Shown one piece after another: positions 25,443-37,500 of a DNA stretch of 64,000 nt. The stretch spans positions 682,001-746,000 of the forward strand of contig JAJFZO010000645.1 of assembly GCA_021397835.1 (NCBI GenBank), in the 5' to 3' direction. Under the pieces are notes generated by a model. It ran no database searches and had not been told where the DNA came from. It saw only the letters and a list, made by a program, of their open reading frames with translations. Position numbers and translations under genes: made by a program. The DNA is from Moringa oleifera (lineage: Eukaryota; Streptophyta; Magnoliopsida; Brassicales; Moringaceae). Position 1 is the stretch's first letter, and each line of letters begins with the position of its first letter.

Positions 25443-28400
25443 TTACATGTTTCCTGCCAGGCAGCGTACAAAATTGGCATGCAGCTCGTGCCCTCCCTGT
25501 ATCACGAGCAGGAATGGAGTTAACAACATAAGTGAAGCACAGATTTAACTCACTTTTTAAACAGATATGTGCAAATTTTATCGTTATTTTCTTGAGCTTT
25601 TATATGAAGAAGCTGCTCCAATTTTGAAGAGAAGAATATTACCAAAGCATTTAAAAACAAAGATGAAATTTTAAGACAATAAATAGAAAGTATAGCATTC
25701 AAGGGGCAATTTCACCAGGACTATATGCATAAAACAAGAATAACTTTTCCAGGGACTTTGTTTGTCAATAACAAATACATGCCAAACCAGGAAGCAAGTG
25801 AAAGACATGCCTTAAATGCGACCACATGTGCCACAGGAAGCCCCTGATTCCCAAATTGTGCAAAAAGGGACAGGTCACCGATAAGATCTAAGACCTTGTG
25901 GCGACATGGTTCATCATCAAAACGCAGTGGTGGGTTTAACCAACCTTTCTCAGCACTGCAGAAGGAAAGCTACAAATAAGTATCAAATGCAGTACAGATA
26001 AGGCAGACCATTAAGTTTTTTCCTTCCACAAGTAGATCATTTTAACCTTTGTCTCTTAGACATTATACAGCATTTTCCAGTTAAGCTATCACTCAACACT
26101 TCGTAGCCAGAAACTAAATCCAGGTTTCCCATTGATGGAGCCACTCTATGTCTCCAAACAGGAACTCAACTCAAGCATCAATGTTCTTGTCTAAAATAGT
26201 GTAGCTCAATATTAAACCAATCCAAGTAAACCAAGTTTAAGTTGCTATGTGCATCTATACATGCTAAACCACTGGTTAGAAAATCTGTGATTTGGCAATT
26301 TTGAGTCCTCACTCCCTTCCTAAAAGCATGTCACAGGGATCAAAAGGAGGAAAAAAGAGTGATTTTTTCAATATTTAGAAGGCAAGCTTTCCAAAAGCTT
26401 CTCTTAGATAGTGGAATTCTTTTCAAGCTCATATGATAGAGATTTGAAAGATTTGCTGGGAATGAAAACCTACTACTCTTGCCATATTGTAAATGATCCA
26501 ACAAAAGAAATGGAAGAGTGTTTAAATGGACCAAAAACCAACATTATTGCAAAACATAGATGGTTAAATCATGAACACATAAGCAACTGTACATGCAAAG
26601 AAATCAGCACATCTTTGGTACCTTTTTAAATAAAACTATTATTTCTTATCAAAAAAGGGGAAAAAGTTGGACTTCTTTTTCACAAATTACTCAGAAAGCA
26701 AGAGCTGTTCTAATGTAAGATTTTGTTATCCAGATTTCTCTTTTTCAGTTTTTATTTGTTTGCAAATATTTGACAAGAATACTTACTATTCAGTGCTATA
26801 GGTGGCCATGTCCTTGTTCTTTCCTGACCATCTTCACAGGCTAAAAACTAGACTCATTGACCAAGCATTTGGATCCTTTGCACGCATGTACAAGTGAAGC
26901 ACCTTACCTACAAACAATGGCATTATGAACTGAGCCCCCTTTAATAAGTCCTGCATTGCGCATACGCTCCACCTGCAAGAATTTTCCAGATTAAGCATCA
27001 GCAGCATCAAAAGATAACAGACAACTAGAAAATATTTAAGTCAGCATTCTCTGGTTTGGGTGCACGAGACATATTACAGCGAAGACTAGCAAATAGATTC
27101 ACTACCTTAATCTTATAGCACCATTGAGCCCATCTTGACATAATTTTCATTCAAATTGATAAACAGTAATACATTGTCGACGTGATTTTCTGTTGATATA
27201 TAGTGTATATAAGGACTAACAAACGTCTATGAATTTACTTTGAACCCATTTTATCTAACAAGTTTATTGCAGTATGCTTTATGACATCTTCCTTTCTGAA
27301 AAGAAAAAAGTTGTAAACTTCACCAAGTAAGGACTAGATGGAAATAATGCAACGGAAAGCAGACTGACAAATAATTTAGTCTGAATGACATAGGCAGAAT
27401 CAAATATTAGTCGGATTGACAAATAGTGTCATAAGTATGCTGCTCAGTAGATTTCAGCACCAGTTCTTTTGACGGTTGCCTGATCTATTTCTGTGATGCA
27501 TGTTCCACCTGCCGTTCGGGAAAAGTTAAAATGTGCCATTTAATATTTGATAGATTAGCCTGCTAACCCGAAACAAAACCTAAAAAAATAATTAATCTAT
27601 TTGTGTTTATAAATCAACGTCCATTTCTAATAGACTAAGTACCAACCATTTCGAAACATGTAACTTCTTAGTTTCAAGATGCTTCCCACCAGCCTTAGCA
27701 GAAGCTCAGCCTGACCTAAACAAAACATCACTTTTTCAGAACGTAGGTTTTTCCATATATCAAGGTTACTGCCTAATCCTCGTTCAATAGCAAACTAATA
27801 ATCTAATATATACATGTAACACAAGGGCTACTGAAAGTGAGAAGGTAGAAAAAACCTCCTCATAAACACAAAAGGTTCTTGAAGAAGCAATATGATTCAC
27901 ATAGAAAGAGTCATCCAAAGGTGCTGAAGAAAACCACTGACAGCCAATGGCGGGTACCTGCGACAATTACATTAAGTTAATAGAAAGTTCAAAATTATAG
28001 CTTTATTAATAATTAAGCCTCACATTTTCCTATATTGCTCACAAGGGAGTACCAATCAAACCTATCCAAATCTTAGAACATTTAACAGTAGAGATAATGC
28101 TGCCAAGCAACTAACAGCAAGTACTAGCAGAAAACTTTTTTTAATTGTTCATTTTTCACTTTTCCTGCAACATAGAGTGGTAAATATTCATAAACAATAC
28201 AATTAATTCAATTTTGAAGCAAATGACTCAATTTAACAAATCATTCTTGCCAACTAGATGGATGAGCTATGCAAATCTTTATAAACATTTTAGATCTATA
28301 TACATATGAGCAACACCCTGCAAAGATATCAGGAATAACACATCTTTTGTTGGTTAGCAAGAGGCTCAATCCACTACGTTTTTCCTTCATTGTTCTTTCC

Positions 28401-31400
28401 ACCAAACCTCCAACTTAAATTACATTAACTCCTCCCCAGTAAAGCAATCGCTGGTAAACTATTATTACCACAATCGAATTTTCTATATTATCCACTAATC
28501 TTACTGCAACAATAACTGAGGTTTAAGATTGTAGCCACTTGTTTAGAATTCCAACATCATTCCCACCAAGGTAAAATTTTTCCTTCGTGGATTGTCCATC
28601 CTCAAACTTAGGGATGCTGATTCCTGGTGTAAATTCACACTAAACAAATTTCTCTCACCAATGGTAAAAACTTGCAATGCTTGTTTTTGCAAGCATATTT
28701 CTGTTCTTCAATATAGGTACAATCTTGTTGGACATATAAAAAAACAGAAAGAAAACTATGCATGAATGTTGTAAACAAGACTCACTCGACTTTGTTTGCA
28801 AAATAAGTTCATTAGCATCTGACACTGAGCTGAATCCTTTAGCTAGTGAGCTAATGCCAAGCTCTACTAGATCAGACAGTATGAATTCAGCTTGGCCTGG
28901 GTTTACTTTATTACACAGGGCTATTTGTTCATTATTTCTTCCTCATTTTCCATTTCCATGATTTGTAGCAGAATCTCATACTCCCAGTATCCACTTGCTA
29001 ACAGTAAATTTCTGAACCTTTACTCTTAAGCATGTTTGTAATGTTTACTTTATTGAAGTTTTATTAAACTTGTGATCTTCATTTTAATCAGAACACCTAT
29101 TTGCACCTTGCACTTTTAAATGTTACAATCACTTGCCTTATAGATAATACCAAACAAGGACTTCTCATCAAACAAACTGTTAAAAAGATAGTAAGAAATT
29201 AGCATACATGTATCTTCTGCCTTGTTCATAAAAATCACTAGTGTGATTTCAAAGTGTTAGTTATTTTCCATCAACTTTCCTGATTGTAGAAAAAAGATAA
29301 CGATAGGAAAGAGAATCTTGATTAACATTAATTCCTCATAACGCAAATTTAGATGAAAGTACTTGACGGCTGCAGTTACCCTAAATAAACCTATAGTTTC
29401 AAATCTGCTATATGTGCAATGATTGATCATTATTTTAATGGTATGTCCTTATTAGGTGTTAGGTAAAAGTGCACGGTGCTCACTGGCACAATTGAAAGCA
29501 TAGGGTGCAATCTGGTATCTTGATGAAAGAGGATCAAGTTTGCCAGAGGCCTTTATTATAATTATATCTGCTCTAAAAACAGAAAGTTTATATGCTCTAT
29601 AGTGAACCAACTCAGCCAGATTTTGTCGCAAGACTAGGTTATCATGAGCCACACTTAGTTCAGTCACCAAGTTCATGAATTGAGAGTGATAAACTCTTGT
29701 AGATCAACAACCTAAACCAAGCTTGCCTGGTCTCAATTGAACTGATAGTGATAACTTAGTCTACCACTTTAAATAAAACCTTTAGTTGTGATTTTTTTAC
29801 TGATTCTGCTTACCTGCTTACTCCATTCATGCCTTGTACCTCTTTTCTTCTAGCTAAATTTGGCCCACAGTAATTCATGTCAAAGATCTACGAGAGAAAC
29901 CTACTTTGTCCTAATCTTCTCAATTGACAATTCAACAAGAACACAAACTTATATCTTAAACAGATTCAAAACCTAACAACCAGGAAAGGTGCACCACAAC
30001 TAGGCCACTACTTGTTAAAACACAAACTGTCTAAAAGTAAGCAAGAATATTAATATTCAGAAGTAACAACATTTATCACTGCTTGATAAAGCTTTTTCTA
30101 AATCCTATATGTCCCAAATACAGGTGCAATATGCTCTAAAAATATCACATAAATAACATAATTGTCATATATCAATGCTCCTAAAATCCAAAAATTACAT
30201 GCACACAAGCAACCATATGTCCATGCATCTGTGCATGTGTGTTAAGAATGACAAGAAAAAGCAACCAGATAAATTTTATCAAAAAAGAATGCTACAAGAT
30301 TAATAGATAAGTATGACAAGAATATTAAAGTTGAGGAAAGTGAGTAAAAAGGCAAAGAAGTAACTTCTTTATTTTCATATTCCATTTTGTAGACAAAATT
30401 TACCAGTGCAGCTATTTGTACCTGCGGAAAGTTGATTCCATAGGTGGTCTGGACCTTCGGAGCAGGGAACGCAGCCACAAAAGAATCTTTCCTCCAGACA
30501 TATACAGGTTCATTCACATGCGGTGCCATCTTCTCAGCACTTTTTCCATACTGATCAAGGGTCTCTGTGACACCAACTTCTTCTATTGCCTGCACCCATT
30601 CACTGGCTGACCCATCAAAAATAGGAACCTGTATCAGTTAACTAAATCAATTAGCTTCCTATTTTATCCTCAAGTTACTCAATGCAGAGGCCTTTATTGC
30701 ACTCCTAGAAATCTCCATTAAAGAGTAACTAAAAGCTATCCCACATTTTATCTCCATGTTAGAGATTTACTAACTGGTTTTCCCATCAAATTCACTCTCA
30801 ACTGCTTAAAAGAGAGCATAAATAAATATCAGTTTTGACAACCCTTAATAATTATAGTTTTAGATAAGTTCTAGCCTATGAGCAACAGTTTCTTGAGGAA
30901 GTCGAGGAATCATTCCCTTCCCGTTCTTTTTAACTAAATAATTCCTCATTATCTAATTATTGAGATCTAAAGTCCATCACGGAAGTGGTAGTACGAATAG
31001 TCTAATTACAAAAGCGACACGAGGAATCAATTAATTGTAGCCATTATGTTATGTATCTTCAAGCCAAATTAATGCAGAGGCCTTATTGCATTCCTAGAGA
31101 TCTCCTACAAAGGATGCTGAAACAGGAATCTTGTTTATTTCTCTACTACAGATTCACCGGTTTCCAAACCATTTGTTCTCAAGTGATTAAGAGAGCAAAA
31201 GTTATACTCTAACAATAGATATTCATATAAACATCACAAACAATAGAAGAAATTACATCATTGTGAGCCTAGACAACTAGTGCTCTCCTATTTGGCCCAT
31301 GCATTGATGATTCCCATAAACCACCCACAACAACTCTGATTATAAAGGAACCAAAAAGATAAAAAAATAAACACCCACAAAAACATAGTTATGCTGCCAT

Positions 31401-31748
31401 CTTATTTGGCTTCTCAATTAACCTCCACCTTCCCCTCACAGCCACACCCCAACCCTCATCCCCAAGGCATCTCTCTTCATTTGCAATTCTTATAGTTGAT
31501 CTTCAATTAACAAGATGCGTCTCCTCCAGTTATCCAGCTAAATATGAGATTCCTTTATCCTAATGTCGTTCAAAATTATTTCTACCATGGTGCACTCCTG
31601 GATTACTAAAGTTATTTATAACACCAATATCTCTACGAAGGCTTTGAGACTACTTTTGAAGAGAAAACCATTCCCCAAGTATACACAGGTTAGTCAGCAC
31701 TAGGCTAGAGATATTTCAAGAATCAAACCAAGGGCAGGAAAGGGGACC

Positions 31749-31779
<31 letters not shown>

Positions 31780-32908
31780 TATAACATGCAGATCCAAACA
31801 TCATAGTTTTATAAGGCATCCTCAAAAAAGGCAAAATGAAAGGTAAACGGAAAATGCGTCAAGCATGGTTTACATGAAAATCCCTCTTTGACCACTGAAT
31901 GGTGAAACTTGAGCAGTTTCAGATGAAACAAAGGAAATCCAATCAACAATGATAAACTCACAGTCAAAAGTAAAACACCGAGGCCTAAACAACGGATCAC
32001 TGAAACAATAAATGTGATCCAACCTTCAAAAGGGACTAACATCCAATCAAATCAACAATAATAAGCATACCCTTACAACAAAACCCAGGTTTTGGAAGAG
32101 ATCTGAATATTAGAACCATATACAGCTTATAGCAGCACAATGTAACATTTGAAATGTCAAAACAAAAACGTTCTAATAACTCAAGGATCAAGCACAATCA
32201 TTCAGAAAAGATAATAGCTACAAGCACAAACCTCAACTTCTGGATTCTGAAGTCCCAAATTCCAAATCTCAATCCTGCAATTGTCCACTCCTTTAGCCTC
32301 CAAAGCTGAGAGCAAGTGCTCGACGGTTCGAACCTTGTATCCATCTTTACACAGTGTAGTACATAGAGGCGATTCCTGGTCCGCGAAAGCTATGAATGCG
32401 GGAATCAATTTGGACCGGAAATCGAAGTACCTTCCCTTTCCAGCACATTCTGGCCACAGTTTCACCATTGAAACCTTGCCAGAGTGCAAAGCCTTCCCGC
32501 TCCGCTCTATACATCCTGCTAGTGTTCGCTGAAATCTACCAGTCTGTTATTATATAGAGAATGTCGTTGTCATACATATGTTTACTCTTGTAAGGAAATT
32601 TTAGGGGAAAAGAGTTGCAGAGAAAAGAATCGATAGTAAAGGCGGTTTCTCCATGACTTCTCTAAAGAGCCAAATGGAATTACAAACCGTCCAGATCATA
32701 ATTGTAGAGAGAGATAATTAACTGAAGTAAATATCTCTATCATTGCTTAGATGAGAACAGTTAATCGCCTTTCTAACTTATAGAGGTGTTTAACTCTATT
32801 TAGCAACTCATACTACTGAAACTTAAACTTGAGAGAGAGAGAGAGTACGGATTTCCAAGAGACGATAGCGGAAGACTTGAGGGCGCTAATGGCGCCGGAG
32901 AGACCCAT
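25443..32908 (-). CDS. LPXC: UDP-3-O-acyl-N-acetylglucosamine deacetylase (plant LpxC)
   Basis: Seven exons on the minus strand: 32849-32908, 32232-32543, 30422-30628, 27856-27957, 26908-26972, 25811-25955 and 25443-25496 (stop TAA). They join in frame to 314 residues. LpxC removes the acetyl group in the committed step of lipid A-type synthesis; the plant enzymes are nuclear-encoded and reported as mitochondrial. Motifs: [15 protein letters not shown] (first zinc-ligand histidine); [31 protein letters not shown] (second histidine and the aspartate ligand); and a K-x-G-H C-terminal motif. All expected catalytic residues are visible. Exon 1 codes 20 residues with Lys but no acidic residue, fitting a mitochondrial presequence; no other in-frame start fits. 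Intron 6 has a GC donor at 25809-25810. Introns total over 6 kb in a gene of under 1 kb of coding sequence. Its eukaryotic gene structure excludes bacterial contamination. Confidence 0.93.
30675..31240. repeat. Degenerate direct duplication in lpxC intron 2
   Basis: A block beginning ATGCAGAGGCC at about 30681 recurs at about 31073 (about 391 bp apart), with matching TTATTGCA and CTCCTAGA-like segments. Weaker similarity follows for roughly 150 bp. An old segmental duplication inside the intron. Confidence 0.6.
31750..31783. repeat. A-tract followed by (TA)n in lpxC intron 2
   Basis: About 14 A residues run into about ten AT/TA dinucleotides. It may be a microsatellite grown at an old poly(A) tail. 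Confidence 0.85.
32831..32848 (-). repeat. (CT)n just after the lpxC exon 1 donor
   Basis: On the minus strand the donor GT of intron 1 (32847-32848) is followed almost at once by a CT repeat of about eight units. It is pyrimidine-rich DNA within 20 bp of the first splice site. Confidence 0.75.
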
Positions 32909-32994
32909 TGAATTGGTGGGAGAGCTCTGGAGGAGGAGGAGTTGATTTGAATTTTGGTTCCAGCATGTAAAATGCACGGCGTCGTTTCAGTCAC

Positions 32995-33007
32995 CTTTTG
33001 GCGGGCG
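32995..33007. promoter_or_regulatory. Possible E2F-like site upstream of lpxC
   Basis: TTTTGGCGGGC on the plus strand lies about 90 bp before the lpxC start codon. It resembles the plant E2F core (TTTSSCGC / TTTGGCGGG). Motif match only. Confidence 0.3.
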
Positions 33008-33594
33008 TCCATATTTTAGCGTTGAAAACTTGCAGGGAGTTGGAGGGACCTTCCTATGGATGATGGGTCAAGTCAGATCATACCTTCAGGTTATTTTGTA
33101 AAGAACATTTTTATTAAAAGAAAAAAAAAATGAAAAGCGAAGCCATTTTCTTTAACATCATACAATCAGGGTCCTAAAATTTGACAATAAATTAATAATA
33201 TAACTAAAAATTATTGATCCAAATTTTATGATGTGCTTTTTAATAAATAATGTTTAATAATTTATAATATTAATATAAAAATAAATAAATATAATTTAAA
33301 TTATTAATTTTATTAATTTATCACATACTATAATTTTATTGAATATTTAACACAATTCATATTGACAAAAAAAAAAAAAAGATCTCAATGCAAAACTTAT
33401 GAGTTCTGTTTTCTACCATACTGTCATTTCTTAATGCTCCCTTCATGGTCCTCCAATTCGTGGTCATTTTCCCATTCTCAATGCACAACTTATGTGGTCT
33501 ATTTCCACATCTTCAAGCCTTTAAAGGATGCAAACAAAACAGGTATCAGCATCCCAATAGAGTCCACTAGCCCAAGCTTGCGGCTCTCAGTCAC

Positions 33595-33818
33595 AAGCTT
33601 CAGAATTTACAATGCTTCCTTTCAAACTTTGCTTACAACTTCTCCATTTTCCTGACTTGAATCAAATCTCAAAAACATTGAATTTTCAGATATGTCAACA
33701 TAGAGCAAGCTTCAGAATTTACAATGCTTCCTTTCAAACTTTGCTTACAACTTCTCCATTTTCCTGACTTGAATCAAATCCCAAAAACATTGAATTTTCA
33801 GATATGTCAACATAGAGC
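33595..33818. repeat. 112-bp perfect-length tandem duplication
   Basis: Copies 33595-33706 and 33707-33818 appear identical apart from one substitution (TCTC against TCCC). This is a recent duplication. Confidence 0.95.
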
Positions 33819-34581
33819 ATTCAAAGGCAAAATTTCCGTCACCGATGGATCTTTAATATGCCTTCTCTTCCAATCTGACACAACGGAGCCAGAAAGCTCT
33901 GCTTTGGTGGCCTGACTAGAGAGAATTAAATTCGTCAGCAATTAAACACAATAGCTTCAAATGCTATGCAAAGGCCATTAGACAATCTTTCTTTCATAGT
34001 GATCTCATAACTAAGCACCCACTCAGATTGTTGATGTTTTTCTTGGATTACAGTTAAATGAATAACTTTAGCTCATAGCTCTATCAGACTCTAAATCTAA
34101 TTCCATTTGCACATCAGTCAGATGCACATTTTACTATTCAGTTCAATGAATTCCTTCTCATGATTCTAATTAATCCCCAAAATTGTAAGACATAAAGATC
34201 ATTATGCATTCCTCTAATTTCTATGTTATATGAAGTTCCTAAATTCTCAAATAATTTTACTTTGTACAAGCAAAATAATCTCAAATCTATAGCTGCATTA
34301 ACGCATTCGCTGACACCATTATCTAAGTGATCAGACTTCTAAGTACACTCAGTAGTATTATGAGGAAAGGCGCAGTTTTAGCACCAAATATTGCAAAAAT
34401 GAGCTTACATAGCATATAGTGCAGTATTTAAGGAGCTGAATATGAGATTATGAATCCTTCCATGAAATTCTATTCTAAAATTGTCACCCATAATATTACA
34501 TGAAGACATCATAATTGAATTTTATTTGCAAAACTAACATAGAACAAGGAAACATTTGGTACAACATACAGGAGGCAGCAA

Positions 34582-37500
34582 TCAAAACTGATTAAAAGAA
34601 AAAGGGCTTATTAGAGACTCTTCAAGTTCTCGAAATCCGTGGTAAACACCCTCGGTCCTACTCTGTGGAAGGGACAATCTCCGCACCTCGGTCATATACC
34701 TGCTATCCCAAAATTATAGAGAACAAAATTAACTTGTGAAATAAAAACAATGAATACAAGAAGCAAACCCACGTGGAATAGTTACTACCCAAGGATAAGA
34801 AGAAATTGAAAATCTGTGAAAACAAAATGATGACTCAACAGGAATTCAACAATACCAATGCCATTACATCCAATCAGAATGTATTCATGTATCATGAACA
34901 TTCTATACATGTTCTATGCTCATCATCATCATCATCATATTTGTGGTAAGCGTGAAAAAAACTATGCTAAGTGTTTGAGAAAACCATCCTAGTTACATTC
35001 ACCTGGTAATGAAGTAAGATGCATTTAAAAATAACAATAAAAAGGATTAAGGGTATATTGTGGAAACATAAGGATGCTGTTAGTTAAATGAACAAGTTTT
35101 GTGCTTAACAACCTAAAAGGATTTACGGAGCATAGTAGGCTAAAACAAATATTTACAGTTGCGGTATAATCCTCTGCTTCAGCAAAACTGAGAGAGCCAA
35201 GCCATGGCACGTGATACTGGGATGACTACTCAGCAGACTTACTAACCCTTAATTAGCAACTATCTTGGCTCCAGAATCCTATTGTCTCCACAAGCTCCTT
35301 CATAGCAATACTAAAAACAAGATGCCACCAAGAGATAGTTACTTTAAGAATTAGAAGGGGCCCATCCTAAATCATATCCAGATGGGACGCTTAATACATA
35401 TCTGATGAAGTTGGGAAAGGTCATAAGATGACAACTAGACCAAGGAATCTCTTGGTGTGTGAAAGAAATCAAAGTGTGAGTGCTTAAAAGAACTCTACAA
35501 AGCCAAAGACTAATATTTTACTGATAAACAAACTCAAAGAGTAACACAAATTTCCCATGAGCCCATTCATTCGAACAAAAGGTGAAACCTAAAAATAGTA
35601 TCTCAATTCTTAAAAAGTTACTAAAATGCAGAACAGAAAGAAATAGAAGTGTCAAACACCATCATATGGCCTAAGCTAGGAATAGAATTGCCATAGTTGC
35701 AAGTTGATTAAAGTGTCTGCCAAATTGGTGTTAACTCTAAACCACAGTAATATAGACTATCACTTCTCCACTGATTACCCAATATTGCAGAAATCAACTT
35801 ATATCTTGACCATCCACAACAAAATATACGACAGGCAAGCATGGTAGAAAAAGGAAAACTGTTCTTACGCAATATATAAACCTATGTACTATATGCATAT
35901 GTTATGCCTTTGACTATTTCAAAACTGTGGACAAAATACCCCTAATAATGTTATTAGATTAAATATACACTTCTTTTCTCACTTAATGAGGATTAGTTTT
36001 ACTCTATATAAGCAACAAAGAATTTATTAGTGAGCAACCAAAATTCACAACAATGTCTCTTAATTCTTTCAGTGGTCAAATTCCTATAATTTCTTTCAAC
36101 TGAAGAACCTCTAAAAGACCAATCTTTTTTATTATTATTATTATTCTGTTATTTTCAGTTCATAACCATTTTGATGACCACTAACATGTTTGAAGGCATA
36201 ATCCACATCATATCATCTAGACTATAAGTACATTATTACGCATTGAAATTTTATTGCTATGCAGTGACTAAATTTTCAGGAGCTACTGCATAACATAACA
36301 AGGATTTACACTTTTGGATACAATTTTTTGTTCCGTTTTTACTTTCTCTACATATAACAATATACTAATCATATGCAACAGACGGATAAACAGCAAGTTA
36401 ACCAAAAACCAACAGAGATTAATAAATTAAAAGCATTTAGTTTTCAATGGCCTATATGTATTTCATGGATGTGGTTTTCTACTGTCATGCAAAGTATGAG
36501 AACGTAAGAAAAAGTGTGTCAGAACCAACCATATGCTCAAATTTAAAATCCTAACCTTGTTGCTAACATTAAAAAGGCATTTTGATGATCACTAGTTGCT
36601 CAAAGCATAACGTAATATATAAAAATCATAGCATATGGCGAAAATATGCATGCTTTCCAAATGAGTCTCATTATAATGAGGCGGAAAGTATTGAGAATTT
36701 ACAATTCACTACTACTCAAATCAATTAAACCCATGCATTTAATATTTAGGTTTAAACATTGAGTAACTTTTCAATTACACATTCTTGCAAAAAAAGTTGG
36801 AGCATAACAGTTCAGTCTTAATTATTTTTATAGAAAGTCAACTAGCCGCCTAAAATTATTTCACCATTAAGGTAAGTAAATCACAGTCCATTGAAGGAGT
36901 TGGGATATTAAACATGATGTTACATGCTACATGTGAAATAAAAGGGATGAAAAGGTATCAAGAAATTGCCTGTTAGCTGCACTTGTGATCTTATCTCGTA
37001 CGCCTTGGTTAAGTACTGTTGTCTGCTCCAGTGAGTACGTGCCTCCTAATATTAGAGAAGCTCCAGTTGTACTTGTACCCATTCTTTGTGCAAACACTGA
37101 CATTGCCCATTCTCGGAGCACTACTAGCACCGATCGAAGAAGGCGTAATCTGAGGTTTGGTGATAGCAAGATAGCCCCATTTGACAACAAATGATCATAA
37201 CTGTTCAACACAGGTTCGGCTGCACCCTTGCAGGCAGAAAGAAGAGCTCTTGCTACATCTTCATCACCGACAGATTCAACCCCTGAATCCAGTCTCTCCT
37301 ACCAAAGACAAGAAGCAAAGAAATGAAATAGTCAATGAAACAGGTGTAAAATAAAGGGAAAAATAGTTTCCACCTAACTCGACCAATGATTCTTGTCCAA
37401 AATAGAAAAAGTAAATGGACCTTCTATAGGATACATCTTGCTAAATGTCAAAAGTTTTACTAAAGCATATACTAGAGAGTGCTTAAAACATTCTTTTATT

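Larger units (their letters stand above)
32909..34581. other. Intergenic region between NUP155 3' end and lpxC promoter
   Basis: Both flanking genes read on the minus strand. 33120-33370 is AT-rich. 33595-33818 is a 112-bp tandem duplication. The rest shows no recognised coding or RNA signal. A plus-strand ORF of 97 codons at 33362-33655 has no family resemblance that I know. Confidence 0.6.

Noticed and set aside
25443..32908. Bacterial transfer or contamination as source of lpxC
   Set aside because: Six spliceosomal introns and the plant-type sequence match the known nuclear LpxC genes of plants.
32800..33012. 70-codon minus-strand ORF as an alternative lpxC start
   Set aside because: It is in a different frame from exon 1 and runs through the splice donor; the ATG at 32908 joins exon 2 in phase.
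33362..33655. 97-codon plus-strand ORF between lpxC and NUP155
   Set aside because: No recognisable motif, starts in an A-run and ends in the tandem duplication; not supported as a gene.
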